Shown here piece after piece: positions 11,021 through 22,587 of a stretch of DNA of 64,000 bases. The first letter of the stretch is position 1. Every line of letters starts with the position of its first letter. The notes under the pieces were generated by a model. The model was not told where the DNA came from. It ran no database searches and was given only the letters and a program-made list of their open reading frames with translations. The stretch is from Antitrichia curtipendula (taxonomy: Eukaryota; Streptophyta; Bryopsida; Hypnales; Leucodontaceae), in contig OX579635.1 of assembly GCA_951230915.1 (NCBI GenBank), forward strand, positions 11,408,001-11,472,000, in the 5' to 3' direction. The translations under genes and the position numbers were made by a program.

Positions 11021-12575
11021 AATACGATCATGTTCATTTGAAACTGCTTTGCTAGTGTAGTGCAGTTTCAGTTATGGCTACATGTTCGAAGTTGCTTCAT
11101 TGGTGCATTGTATGTATGTGCATAGGTTTGGCATCTTTATTATCAACTCCTGTGAGCATTTTGTAGTTGAGACGTTGCTTAGCCAGGAGGTAGATTGTAC
11201 AGTACATACAGTACATACTGAGTAAGTTAGTGACTGAGTATTCTTAAAATTCCCCTTAGAAAAATATTTGCTTTTGGAGATCGAGGACTCTCCAAAGCGG
11301 AAAATACCGATCTTTAAGCTGCAAAGACCATCGAGGTTGCAAATTATCAGAGCATTGGATTTCAAATCTGGATTGGTAGTCTGAAGTCTTTGAATGTCTC
11401 CACCCTATGCAGTATGCACCACCTTCGTGAGAGCTTCAAGAGATATTTTACGCCTAGTCTCGGCAATAATAGCTCCTCAAAATTGAAGACCACCCTCTAA
11501 CCGTTAATTAGGAGGGGCAACACCAACCTATGGTCGGATATCCTCTCAGATCTTAAACGGAGCAGTTGAGAAATTCTATGCAGCACATAAAATATTCTTA
11601 TTCACAAAACAACTCATCCATCCATTTGCCAAAAAGAAAGACTTTCGCCTACCACGAGTATTGGCTACTGTCTCTTCTGCTCCTGAAGAGCCAAGGCTAC
11701 CTGCTACAGTTCATTCGCAGTTCACACGTAAATTTAGTATTGCTCCACTATAAAAACTGTCTCTTTTCAAACACTCCTTATTTGCTCCTTTCCTGGCAGT
11801 TTCATCGTCCCCAAGCAAGTCCCATTACTTTTGGACACGAGTTGACTGCCAGGGTTGCACATCCTTTCCAGCAAGCCAGTTTTTCACAAACTATGTGTTA
11901 CTGACGTTCCGTTCTGCAGTAGCTCAATCCAAAGAAAAATAAGACCTCTCCTGTTCACCAACGGCCAAAAGAAACATGGAGTGAACAGAGATCATCTTAT
12001 TGCAAGAGGTACAAACAATGCACAGGTTCACGGAAAAAAGACTTTGTTTCAACAGCAAAACACCACAAGTCCACAAGCCAGTCCAGTTCGCAAGCAGAGC
12101 AGCAAAGAATCGAATCTGAGGCACAGTCCAGAACACTATTCCTCTCAAGACCGCTTCACCAGTTGTAATTAATCAGGCAATTAGAAAATAAACCATGCTA
12201 AACTTACAAGTGAAGAATGTCACGAGCGAATGTGGACAGTGGGCCTCTAATTATCAGCTACGGCCTCGACTGTCGACAAGCACTTGTGGGCTACAGGAAG
12301 CGTAGCCTCAATAAATCGTCTTTTGTAATAATTTCTACCATTTTCGCAAATCCAATCTTTCCAATTAAACAACACCTACAGGACTACCTCCAAATCTCTA
12401 AGTAACACGGCGTTGAGGGGATCGATCACAACTAATCTACATCCGGCATAGCCAGAATTATTACACTACACGGCACTCGCAACAATGCCAATGTACAGCA
12501 CCATAAGAAAGTTTCCCAAACGTGCTGAACTTCAAAGAATTTCTAATGGTTCCATGTTTAGGGTTCCATGCGTTT
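11021..12575. other. intergenic region between two convergent genes
   Basis: This is the tail-to-tail space between the F-box/kelch gene (+) and the pectate lyase gene (-), and should contain both 3' UTRs. The frames at 11566-11904 and 11855-12172 have no recognisable domains. Nothing else was identified. Confidence 0.5.
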
Positions 12576-14837
12576 CTAGCAACGAGCGCCTTTGCGGCAG
12601 TTCAAGGGTCCCGAGCCGCTGCACATGTTGGGCACCATGGAAGTGGGGCGAGCGGAAGTGCTGGAGGTTTTTGCATAAGCCGACGACGACCACGCCATGG
12701 GCACGCTGGTGAAGTAAGCGCCGGATTGGAAGGTGTCGCCCTCGGACTTCCAGCTCCAAGTCTGGGGTCCGCCGCAAGAGTCCCCGCCGTCGTTGATGCG
12801 CTTCGTCACTTGCAGCTTGGAGCCCTTGTTCGCGTTATAGATGTTGCCCTGGGAGAGAATCGTTGGGCACTCACTGCCGGCTATGGCGTACATCGACCAT
12901 CCAGACCTGTAGTCGTTGTTCACCACGTGAACGCTTCCGTAACGCACCCGTGGCATCCTCTGAATCAGGCCGGGGCCGAAGGTGTTGTAGGCGACCGTCA
13001 CTTGCATGTCCTTGTCCATCTTGTCGTTCTTGTTTGCTCCAAACAGCATCACCTGCAAGAATAACTCCAAAAGTTAAAAATCACAACAAACTCATCGGCA
13101 AACCATATCATCGGCAAATGCATATATGAAATGGCGCGTTTCAGAGCAACATACAGTTGTGCACAATAAACAAGGGTTCAGGATAATCACTGATATAGAT
13201 ACGGAGTTCAGGATAATAATAAATCTCGTGAAATTTCACCATTATCACGAATATGATGGATCATTCTAGTTTATAACGTTTGGCGAAATTTCAAGAAATT
13301 AGCCCTTTCTCAGACCCCAGAACCACAGATAGTGCGCTTAGAAACACGTTATGGTAAAGAATGTGACCATGGACATAGTTACTGAAATTTGCAACGTTAT
13401 GTCCCACACAGCTTGAGGTGATTTCGTTACCTTGTCATGCTTGGTGAAATAACAGTTGGTGATGGAAACAGCGGTGGAGCCGCGAATCACGTCGATCAAG
13501 CCGTCAGCAGCGTTAGACAAGAAGCAATGGTCGATCCAGATATCCTTCGAAGAGAAGATGGAGATGGCATCACCGTCACATTTGCCACGTTTCCCTGTGT
13601 GCGCAGTCGATGTCATGATTCTACCAGGTCCAGTTGGTTTGATATCTTGAATTGTAATCCCGTGTACGACAATATTATTCACACGCTGCATCGTCAAGCC
13701 CCCTCCTCCGGCGATTTTCACTGACACGCCGCGACCATCGATGGTCTTGTAGCTCGCCATCATGAGCTCGTTCTTGAGCTTGATGGTCATGCTATACGCG
13801 AAAATGATCCACAGGGGCTCCAGCCTCGTCACGGCGTATCGGAGGGTTCCCAGGGCAGGGTTTGCAGCGTCGTCGTCCTTGGCTGAAGTGACGACGTAGA
13901 TCTTGCCGTTCTTGCCACCCAAGGCACCTGCGGAAAAATTTCCATGGCATTAGGAACTTTAACGTTAAAACGGCAAAATGTAGACAGCTAATAAAACACA
14001 ACTGGAATCAACAAATTCTTGTCGCATCGATCTTTCCACTGAAACTGCGGAAAATACAGAAAGGACTTTTAAGAGCTTATCATCATGGAAATGAAACAGA
14101 GTTTCCCTTCTCAATTGAACCGTTACCACCTCCTAAGTGGTAAACTCCGTTTCATGACCATTGATATTAACATCTTAAAACTGCCTTGTGGAACATGGCA
14201 CCAACATTGGCACCAACCCATTTACTGACATGGATTAGATTCTCTTGGGGTTGTTGTTTTGTGATTTTGGAGCAGTAGAAGTCTTGTTCACTCCTCAAAC
14301 TCGATAAACATTACCACAAGAAAATGTTCATTGCAACATTCGTGATTTCATGCATTTTTTGTTACCTTTCCCGAACCCGACTGCGCAGCTGGCGAGCGCT
14401 TGACGATGAGCGTCCCAGTCGGGGTCGCACCGCCAGCAGTCGTCCACGGGGTTTCCTGTTCCGCAACTGGCGAAAGAATCGGCGGCAGTGGGAACATCAT
14501 CATCGTCCAAAGATGTGGAAGACTCATTATCATCCTCGTAAAGGTCGAAGCCATCGCCAGTCTCTTCAGGAGAAGTTAAAGTTTCGTCGTAGAGAACATC
14601 GTCTGCGTACTCAGGTACTGCGTTTGATAACGTGTAACTGTCGAACGGAGTTGCGTCCACGGGGGATGTGTAAGCCTCCTCGTCGGTGACGCTAGAGAGA
14701 GATGTATCATCCACGAAGTTGGCTTCCGAGGACAAACTGTAGGTGTCGTCATTCAGGGGCTTGAAACCGCAGTGGATTTGCTGCCATTGCGCGCAGACGA
14801 AGAGGAACACCGTCACGAAGCAAATTAGTCTCGCCAT
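12576..14837 (-). CDS. pectate lyase, PL1 family, secreted (three exons, 481 aa)
   Basis: Exons on the minus strand are 14837-14366, 13927-13431 and 13052-12576, with GT-AG introns and matching phases (1, 0). Pectate lyase cleaves de-esterified homogalacturonan by Ca2+-dependent beta-elimination in the cell wall. A signal peptide covers about residues 1-23. The PL1 hallmarks follow: the Cys-rich [18 protein letters not shown] segment before GFGKGALGG, the Ca2+ site CDGDAISIF (D275, D277) with WIDHC and DGLIDV (D299, D303), and the active-site RxPxxR as R355-M-P-R-V-R360, then HVVNNDY. All catalytic positions look intact. Residues of about 30-125, between signal peptide and Cys-rich segment, are unusually long and rich in Asp, Glu, Ser and Thr. 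The start ATG directly precedes the hydrophobic signal sequence. Confidence 0.93.
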
Positions 14838-15566
14838 GGTGACGACTCCGAGGTGCCGCTAATCTGCTGTAGCCAACCAACCAACATCTCAAAACATCGC
14901 TCCCTCAAGTCAAGCCAAGTGAAGGAGAATGAAGCCACTGCAACAAAATACAATCGACGGAAATGCCCCGAAATAAAATGGTCTGAATTTCATGAACAGA
15001 GCACTTCTAGTTCGTCTGCAACAATGTTGCTTCTCGACACCCATGAACCCATGTCTTTTAAAACACTACAGTCCATTCTGGCACAATCTATTGCACAGAT
15101 AATCCCTAGATCCATCATACAGCATCGATTTCATTCAAAGTTAATTTTGAAACTCAATCGTCCACCCAAAACCTCGGCTCAGATCTATACGAGTCCTAAA
15201 GTCACATATTTGGCGCTCTGAAGTACTCGACTTTTCCGAATACCCAAGAGTTACGATTGAGTTACGCTTAGAGTGACGATTGCTAGTTGTTTTTTCTGGA
15301 AACAAACGGGTCCGACCCATTGCTGAAGAGAATAAGACCGCACCCCGAGTGCAAGTCTTCATCAAGCACCCCAAGAGACGATTGCTAGTTTCATGAGCTC
15401 GGAATTCATCGACTCTCAACCCCCAAAATCCACGCCCGACCAAGTTCCACATTCCCGTCACTCACGTACAAGCGAATGGGAGAATACTAACCAGTGCAGA
15501 TCCCGCACTCCTGCAGTCAAGCCTTGGTGCAACAAATGACACAACGTACAGTGCGCCCCCCAGACA

Positions 15567-15576
15567 CATGCATATA
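15567..15576 (-). promoter_or_regulatory. candidate TATA box for the pectate lyase gene
   Basis: Read on the minus strand the bases give CTATATATGC, a good plant TATA match, in the GC-balanced upstream region. Transcription would begin about 30 nt downstream, near 15540, leaving a leader of about 700 nt. An intron in the leader or a closer promoter is possible. Confidence 0.3.
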
Positions 15577-15657
15577 TAGATGATTCGGTCGTGGTACTTC
15601 CCGCTGTCCTTTGTTGCACGTCAAATCCTGAAGCGGGCCAGCCAGCAGTGCAGCTCC

Positions 15658-15682
15658 GTACTGTACTGATCCCGGTACGTAC
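15658..15682. promoter_or_regulatory. cluster of four GTAC cores
   Basis: GTAC occurs at 15658, 15663, 15675 and 15679, four times in 25 bp, about 90 bp upstream of the TATA candidate. GTAC is the core bound by plant SBP-domain factors and the core of copper-response elements. Whether any such factor acts here is inference. Confidence 0.35.
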
Positions 15683-16164
15683 TGTGGGGAGTGTGGGGCT
15701 GTGGGCACTCGGAGCGCTCCAGTGTGTCCAGTTGGGGACGTGATTTCAGCCCGAATGTACGCCGCCTCTGGCTTTCTGAGCAGAACTCGGACGTGCATGT
15801 CACGAGCGCAGGGACAGACAAGCGATCGATCGACCCAACTCACCCAAGCCCAGCCATGTGATCCGTCCCGCCTTTTGGTTATCCGCCGAGTGCGAGTCCC
15901 GAAAGTTTGGGGAAGGGGAGTTGGTATTTGGCCAGTTCACCCCCGATTGTAGACACTGTCGTCATATAATAGTCGTTGCTTCGCTTGAATGCTATAAAGG
16001 AAGTTGGCCGTTTTTATTAACAGGTTGCCTTCACGCTCTTTCCCTTCTCGAAGATTCGGGAAGATTCGTCGTTTCTTTCGGGAAATACTGTATCGTTGCA
16101 GGAAAATTCTGAGATTTACCGGACATTATCCATCCTTTTCAGTTCCATGTTCAACTGGTTTGAG

Positions 16165-16191
16165 TTCAAGTGATTAGCTACTCTGCTTTTT
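16165..16191. repeat. 27-bp perfect direct repeat, copy 1
   Basis: TTCAAGTGATTAGCTACTCT and the next seven bases recur exactly at 17516-17542, 1,351 bp further on. The pair brackets a segment unlike the upstream region of the pectate lyase gene. It may mark the edges of an insertion or a partial duplication. Confidence 0.8.
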
Positions 16192-17515
16192 GCGTTACTG
16201 GGGGTAGTCACACCCCCTCCGAGAATCAGTCGTCTGCTTTTTTCGGAGATTGGATGCGTGGCTTCCTGTTGTTTCCGGATTGCTCAACCTCTGAAGTTTT
16301 GCAAGTGCCACTCTTCTGTTCCGGAGGCGAAGAAACGGGTTGCAGAACGATTTTCTCCGACAATCTTTAACCCCTACATTCCCAAGTTTTTTTTTTTATA
16401 AAAACACACTCAAAACTGCTATTTTTATAGCAATTAGCAAAGAGCAAAAAAAAACATTTAATGTGTTTTTTTTTGCATATTTAACCGTAGGATCTTGTAC
16501 TAGACTAGTGTAAGATTGTGTGGAAGAAATTTCAAAAGCTTTGACCGTGTAGATTGCAAGATATTTGTCTTTAAAGTGAAGGAAACAAAAAAAAATTGCA
16601 CTTGCTCAACTACATTTTTTGGCTTTGAACCTTCTTAACTTAAAATTTTTGCTCTACTAATTTTGAACTCTGAATTTCATATGATGAAGAATTGAGTTGA
16701 GAGTCTAGAAAAAAAAGTTTCTTAAAAAACACACTTAGTTTTCATTCATTAAAAAATTGGTAAGTAGAAATAGGTTCAAGATTGAAGGAAAACTAAACCA
16801 TTAATAGCTCTAAGATGGAATTGAAACACACTATTTTCAACAGTAAGATTGTTCTAGCAAAAAATCTTAACCTAGTCGAACTTTTTTTTCTGAAAAAATG
16901 TAAAAATTGAGTTCAAAAATGAATCGTACAAGTTATTTTTTCAAGAAGATGCTCTAATTGCCCAAAAAACAAGATTGTCTATAACTTTATCCTAACAAAT
17001 CCAAATGAAATGAATCAAAGCTTCCCATGTAGATAAAAATTCAATACACACAAAATTTTAAAAATTTAGTTTTAATTTTAATTTTTTTTAGGTTTTTTTT
17101 GCCTTCCGAACTAAAAAAAGGATTTTTTGTGCCATAACTTTTGCTCCTGAGCACCGATTGAAATACTAATTCACTGTCATGAATGCGTGCAAGTGGTGCG
17201 GAATGCATGTGGCGCAAGCAATGTAGAAGGAGGACTGCACTCAAGGGGTGAGAAGGAGGACATGCATCAAGCAAGGTTAAAGTGACGTAAGTGAGAGTGA
17301 AAAATTGTCAAAAAAACCCATTCTCCAACCTGTTTTTTCACCTCTGGAGCAAAAGAATGACACTTCCCCGACCACATAAGTTGAGAGATCCAGAAACCCT
17401 AGAAAACCACTTACAACATGGGACACATCCAACCCCCCAAAATCGTCCACTTTTTGGAGGGGCTATGACTACTTCTATTACCTCTATTTGTTTGTTTTCC
17501 TTATTCAACCATTTT
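16192..17515. other. AT-rich segment with dispersed repeat sequence, no gene
   Basis: From about 16935 to 17165 the sequence matches the reverse complement of about 26148-26385; shared blocks include CCCAAAAAACAAGATTGTC and the GAGCA..CGGT/ACCGATTGAAA end. A weaker match at 16490 (GTAGGATCTTGTA) continues the similarity to about 26480. It is a dispersed repeat of unknown class without coding capacity. Confidence 0.55.
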
Positions 17516-17542
17516 TTCAAGTGATTAGCTACTCTGCTTTTT
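17516..17542. repeat. 27-bp perfect direct repeat, copy 2
   Basis: Exact second copy of 16165-16191. The bases after the two copies differ at once (GCGTTACTG against ATAATATTACC). Confidence 0.8.
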
Positions 17543-18317
17543 ATAATATTACCTTTGTTTTGTGACTATAAATTTATTCTTTCACTGTTTTTTCAGATTC
17601 AATTGGTTATTTTATTTTTTTCCTCCATCTCACATGAATTAAGGTAAGCTCACCCAAGTGTAACACCTTATGTTCTCCAGCGTCTAAAACATGAACTTAA
17701 ATGAGCAATGTCGTCAATGAAACCATTACAAATTTTCAAAGGCAACCAATGTAGAAAATTGAGGTACTTTATGCTTCAAGGATGCTCATTCAAAGTGAGT
17801 CTAATGTTATGTCTAGGCCCCTGGCCTATGTTCTCAGCTTTGAGAATTTATTAAATATTATAAAACTACTCAAGTTGGGACGCATTTTGTGTAAAAGCAA
17901 ACATGAAAAACATGACCCCTCAAATGGGCCCTCACAACTTTCCATACGGGACCCCTCAATTGCTTTTAAATTGTCCTTCTACCGGTCAGAGTAGACACTA
18001 TTCCCCTATTTACGCGCACCCTTGTGATGTCAAAGCTGACAGTATGTGCCAAATCTGATTGGTCAACATGCTGCATGTACTGAAGGGATTCAGGGGCTGA
18101 GGTACAAGAAGGAGCATTTTAATATATTTGGTACCTTGAGATTCTAAATTTTTTTATTCAAGCACCAATTGCCATGTGTACTTTAAATCTGGGTACAGTA
18201 GTTGAGAACAGACTATGAGGTAAAGTCGTAGTACATTGAAAACTTAATGTAGAGGGCTTGTTTACAACAATATGAGTTGGTCAAGCACCAGTTTTTCAAT
18301 ACGAAATGATTTCGACA
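17543..18317. other. intergenic DNA, no gene seen
   Basis: AT-rich. The frame at 17782-17994 has no recognisable domain. Nothing else was identified. Confidence 0.5.
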
Positions 18318-18864
18318 TAAGGTAAACCAGCCTATGACAGGCAGATTGCCTGGTTTGCCTTGTTGACATATTTGAAATTTTGAATTTTTTTTTTCATATA
18401 AAGGCAAACATGAAAAATTGGTAGAACAATTGAAATTTTATTTTTTTGACAAAGTATGAATTTGTTACAGATTTTTGAAGTGAATTGGCCAGATGGCTCA
18501 AAACAGTCTGTAGACTATCCCACAACCATCAAAAACTATACCCATGGTGGTCATCAAACCACCCAATGCAGTTACAATATTTCCTAACATGGTTGAAATA
18601 TTTTCTAACATGGACATGACATAAAGGAATAAAAAAAGTTAGTTTATGTAATGAATTACACTAGAAATGGACGAGTTCCTAAAACAGTCTCTAACATCTC
18701 CATCACCATCATACAAAACATTGATTTCAGCCATCAACCTACCTAATAAAGTTTTGCTTACATTAATTGGAAAAAACCTGGCACAGATTGATGGAAAACT
18801 GTAATGGGTCATCTTATAGATGTCTGTATTAGGCACTTGGCCTGTCATAGGCTGGTTTACCTTA
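18318..18864. mobile_element. MITE-like element with 25-bp perfect inverted repeats (547 bp)
   Basis: TAAGGTAAACCAGCCTATGA followed by CAGGC at the left (18318-18342) is exactly complementary to 18840-18864 at the right. The interior carries further short inverted copies of the same motif (CAGATTGCCTGGTTTGCCTT) and no coding capacity. The first bases, TAAGGTA, resemble the family B MITEs, but the rest differs. No target duplication is clear. Confidence 0.65.
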
Positions 18865-19384
18865 GTGGGTTGTATGTCTGATTAGGGTTGTATACAAAAG
18901 TGTTACACACATGCTACAGACAAAATTAAATGAATCAATAGCATAAATAACTTAAAATTAGCTTTTCTATTGTAAATCCAATCCCACAGGAGATATATAA
19001 ATAATATAGTGCAAGCAAAGACTACACGAGGGGCGTGTTTGTAAGATCTACATTAGCTTGTGAATTTTCATCTTCCTCTCGAACAAGTGAAACTGAAGGA
19101 TTCCATCTCTGGTCTTCTCTTACACAACCACTCAACCATTGTGAATGCTTTTCAAAAGTTGTGGATAAGAGCGATATTTGGCATCGCTTCTGTGCCAATT
19201 CTTGAGCAGCCGTAAGTGCAGGATTAGTAGACATGTTCTCAGTTGGCTTCCTCCTTCTTGTGCTCCTTCTCTTGAATAACTCTGTACCACCACTCAAATG
19301 TTTGAAATTTAGCAACAACTGGCCTCGCAACAACAAGAGCTAGATCAAGTCACGGTAGACCTAGAGTGCGCATCAAACCTCTAG

Positions 19385-20700
19385 CAAATCCTTTGCGACG
19401 AGGCAAAGCTGTTGAAGGTGCAATTGAAGGTAGTGGATGCAGCAGAAAAGACAAGAGAGGCACGTATTGTTTTCGACAAAATTGAGCAACTCCAACAACA
19501 ACAGACAAAGCTTGAGAAGTCAGTGGCAAATCTTGAAGAAGGAGGGATCCTAACAGCAAAAGGCCGCAACCGAGAGGCGGACCTCCACCTTAAACACGCC
19601 AAGGAGAAGCTCAAAAAGGTGCGTCTCTCGAATTTGGTATTGAACCAAAAGAAGGTTTTTAAGCAGTATCCATTGGGGAGGTCAATTCCGCCAATGATGC
19701 ACTCACTCGTAGAGAAGTTCTGCCCCTACTACCCTAGACGTGACTTTGTGGGACGTTGTGCCATTGTCGGTAGCTGCGGATATGAGTTCCACCCAACGTG
19801 CATCACATTAATGCTACATATAGGGACATATCTTTGCCCACAATGCAACACTTCATTCAATGGGGCTTGGATGGCCCAGCTTTGCCCCATCCTAACAGAG
19901 CTCATTCAGCAACAAGTGAACAACATAGATGATATTCTTTGTAAGGAACCACCAGGTAAGAATTTCTAAGGTAATTTGGTTGTTGGGTTTGTAAATTGGA
20001 TTGGTTTCTGAGGTTGCCCAACTCCTCCTGAGATTCTCATGTAGATTTCTAAATTGTTAAGATAGGTAGTACATTGAGACAATGAGACTCGTGCAATTTC
20101 AATTTTTTGGCTTTGGCATGGATTCGGTCTTACATCACTATCATATCTTTGTTTGTGTAATTTGTAGAGCTACCATCAGAGGAGGACATGGACATTGATT
20201 GTGGCGATCATTTTCCAGAGGCTGAAGATTCAACTTTCGTGGCATCACCGATTTTGTCCATCCTCAGTCTATTTGGAACCGTGGGCAAAATCTTAGTGGC
20301 CAAGGCGACACCTTCAACCAAGGCTATGCAACCGATGAGTCACACTCAACCATCTCCACGCTTTACAAGTCTTGCACTAGAAGAGGGTTGTGAGCCAATT
20401 CTAAATTTTGTTGTTAAGAGCCACACTCTAAGCATGACATTCAATCCAGTAGAAGCACTCACCCTTGCCCAAATGGGTAACGTTGCAACCATAAGTGGTT
20501 CTGTGCGGTCCCAAATCGGAGGGATATCTGTAGAGAATAGCATGAGCATTGATGCTTCCCATGTAACTAGAAACAAATCCCCCCTAGAGGGCATAGTAGT
20601 CATCCTAGAGAGCAGCAAGGGTCGAGTTTTGGATGCATGCAACACAAGTTTTGTTGAAAAAACCATCAACGGCCTATCATTCTTGCATACCATTGACTGA
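19385..20700 (+). CDS. unrecognised coiled-coil / zinc-finger protein, 5'-incomplete
   Basis: Two segments join well: 19385-19955, a GT-AG intron 19956-20167, and 20168-20700, restoring one frame (phase 1) through GAG at the junction. The first part is a heptad-like helix rich in Glu, Lys and Gln (IEQLQQQQTKLEKSVANLEE). A Cys/His cluster follows from about 19721: C-x11-C-x6-C-x4-H-x2-C-x11-C-x2-C, including CGYEFHPTC and CPQC, which suggests a RING- or PHD-like zinc fold. The second exon is low in charge and has no recognised domain. No ATG starts the frame; a TAG at 19382-19384 interrupts an otherwise coding-like frame that extends back to 19313 (QQQELDQVTVDLECASNL). It is therefore either a gene whose first exons I could not place or a pseudogene, possibly transposon-derived. 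Confidence 0.45.
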
Positions 20701-22373
20701 CTCTTGCCTAGTTGAAGGAGGGTTTAGGCTAGCAGCTCATTAACAAAAAATGCAGTCTTGCCCTCAGTTGAATGTATTAGACAATCTTCTTTGTATATAA
20801 TTTCTTGCCAAACATGAGTACTGCTTTTTTGAAATATTGGAAGTCAATGACTCCGCCTCTGATGCTCCCCCTAAATCCTTCAATTAAACTCTGATTACCA
20901 ATGTAATTTCTCTACCACTACTTGCCATTGCCTCCATATGCTCTTCATGTAGCTTGCATTTGACAAATACTATATCAATTCTAAACGCCAAGTGTTCGTA
21001 ACACAACAGATGCAGTTGTTTACATCAGCTGCTAATCGCTTCCCCTAGTGACATCCTTACATGGGCGTTTTGTTTTTTTTCCTCTTTGAAAGAAGTGAGA
21101 AAATCTGTTTTCCAACACGAAAAAAGTGATTTTTTTCTATATAAAAAAAGAGAAACAAAAATGCGAGACAAATGCATTGAACATTCAAAATAGTTACCAT
21201 TGCACAATGTACAAATTTACCTTCAGATTGTGCACAAGCGTGTAAGTCATTGAGGCATTTCCTATACCTGACCCTACTTTATATTTATACTCACTAAAAG
21301 CTCTCTAGCAACCTTATCAATTCTCTATGCAATATAAATCTCCTTGAATTCTAGTAACCTATACAAAGGCATATACTGAACTGAATATGCTTTTATGATG
21401 TTGTCTTGCCTAACCATCTATTTTTTTGAATGATGTATAGAATTGAATTGAATTTCTCATCTGTCATGCATCCATCATGAATGGATTGCATTTCATTTTT
21501 TCATCCGTCATTCCGTTTTATTTTTTGTTTTATTTCCCTGCACGGACTTAAAACAATTGCTAGCACAATAGTGATTGCATATCTAGGAAGAGATCCAAAT
21601 GGGAGAGAGCACACAATCCTTTTATTTACACAATTTGATCACATTTTGATCACATTGTAAGGAATAACCTATGTAGTAGGGCACACCCACAAAATGTATA
21701 CCAATTCAAAATATTTAAACAAAACATCATTTTGAAAGACAGTGTATTGTACCTTGTCCACAATAAAAAGTAATTTACTAAGGTATTCCACCACATTTGC
21801 CATTTATTAATCAAAATCAACACAATTTCGCTTCCATGGATGGGCTCTCCATCCTAAACCATTCCTCTTGGCATTTTTAGTTTCCAAGTGCGCATTGCTA
21901 CAATTCCACCTACCTTTGTTAGTAATTTTTCTATAGTATTCCTCAACATAGCCTGCCGCAACATGCATCCTCCGAACTGCATTGACGCGGTTATGCTACA
22001 TCACGCGCAAGATCAAATTGGTTGATATATTTCCATGCTATTCACAGTGAATTCTTGGGTCATCCTTGAGCCCAATTTATCGTCAGAGTGGGGCAGGGAT
22101 TCCACCCGCTATACACCATCTTCACCTCACTACTACTAGAAGGCAAGAATCCTCGGCTTTGAGCATAGTGGGGCGGGCGACGGATTGGTCTCTCATGTGA
22201 GAGTTTGATGCGCGTATGAGCTAAGGTACTTGGAGCTGGACCCTACTCTCCTGCACCCTCGGATCCCCTGCAACTATAAGTCCTCCATTTCCTTCTAACT
22301 TTTTTATTGTTATTCTTTGTTGTCCATGAGGTGGGGCACTTGGGGCTCTGTTTAGCTTGTCTGTACATTGGCC
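20701..22373. other. intergenic DNA, possible degraded coding traces
   Basis: No supported gene. Between about 21950 and 22300 the GC content rises and several short frames look weakly coding but are broken by stops in every frame. It may be decayed transposon sequence linked to the broken gene at 22588-23349. Confidence 0.4.
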
Positions 22374-22567
22374 GCTTCAATGGCACCTCCAGACAATTGT
22401 TGTTTCTTCACTGAGGTTAGTTGATGAGGCATATTTAGTTGTGAACTGAGAAATGTGGGAGGGGGGGAGGGCGTTGGCTACTTCAACTGCATCTCCAAGC
22501 AATTGTTGTTTCTTCAGTGAGGTTAGTTGATCAAGCATAATTAGTTGTGAACTGAGAAATGTGGGAG
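22374..22567. repeat. two-copy direct repeat, period about 106 bp
   Basis: 22374-22461 and 22480-22567 share about nine in ten positions, including CAATTGTTGTTTCTTCA.TGAGGTTAGTTGAT and AGTTGTGAACTGAGAAATGTGGGAG. A short TG-rich run follows the second copy. It looks like a local tandem duplication. Confidence 0.8.
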
Positions 22568-22587
22568 TGTGTGTGTGTGTTGTGGTT

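Larger units (their letters stand above)
14838..16164. other. upstream region of the pectate lyase gene
   Basis: No supported coding frame. The stretch 15500-15960 is GC-balanced and probably holds the pectate lyase promoter; 14838 to about 15540 would then be a long 5' leader. I see no divergent gene starting here on the plus strand. Confidence 0.45.

Noticed and set aside
11566..12172. frames of 112 and 105 codons between the F-box and pectate lyase genes
   Set aside because: Low-information composition, no domains, and located where the 3' UTRs of convergent genes should be.
14324..14689. plus-strand frame rich in Arg and Pro
   Set aside because: It is the antisense shadow of the acidic first exon of the pectate lyase.
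19022..19234. 70-codon minus-strand frame starting MSTNPALTAAQELAQK, head to head with the zinc-finger gene
   Set aside because: It reads plausibly, and a neighbouring frame gives KFQTFEWWYRVIQEKEHK, but no family, intron structure or second supporting signal was found.
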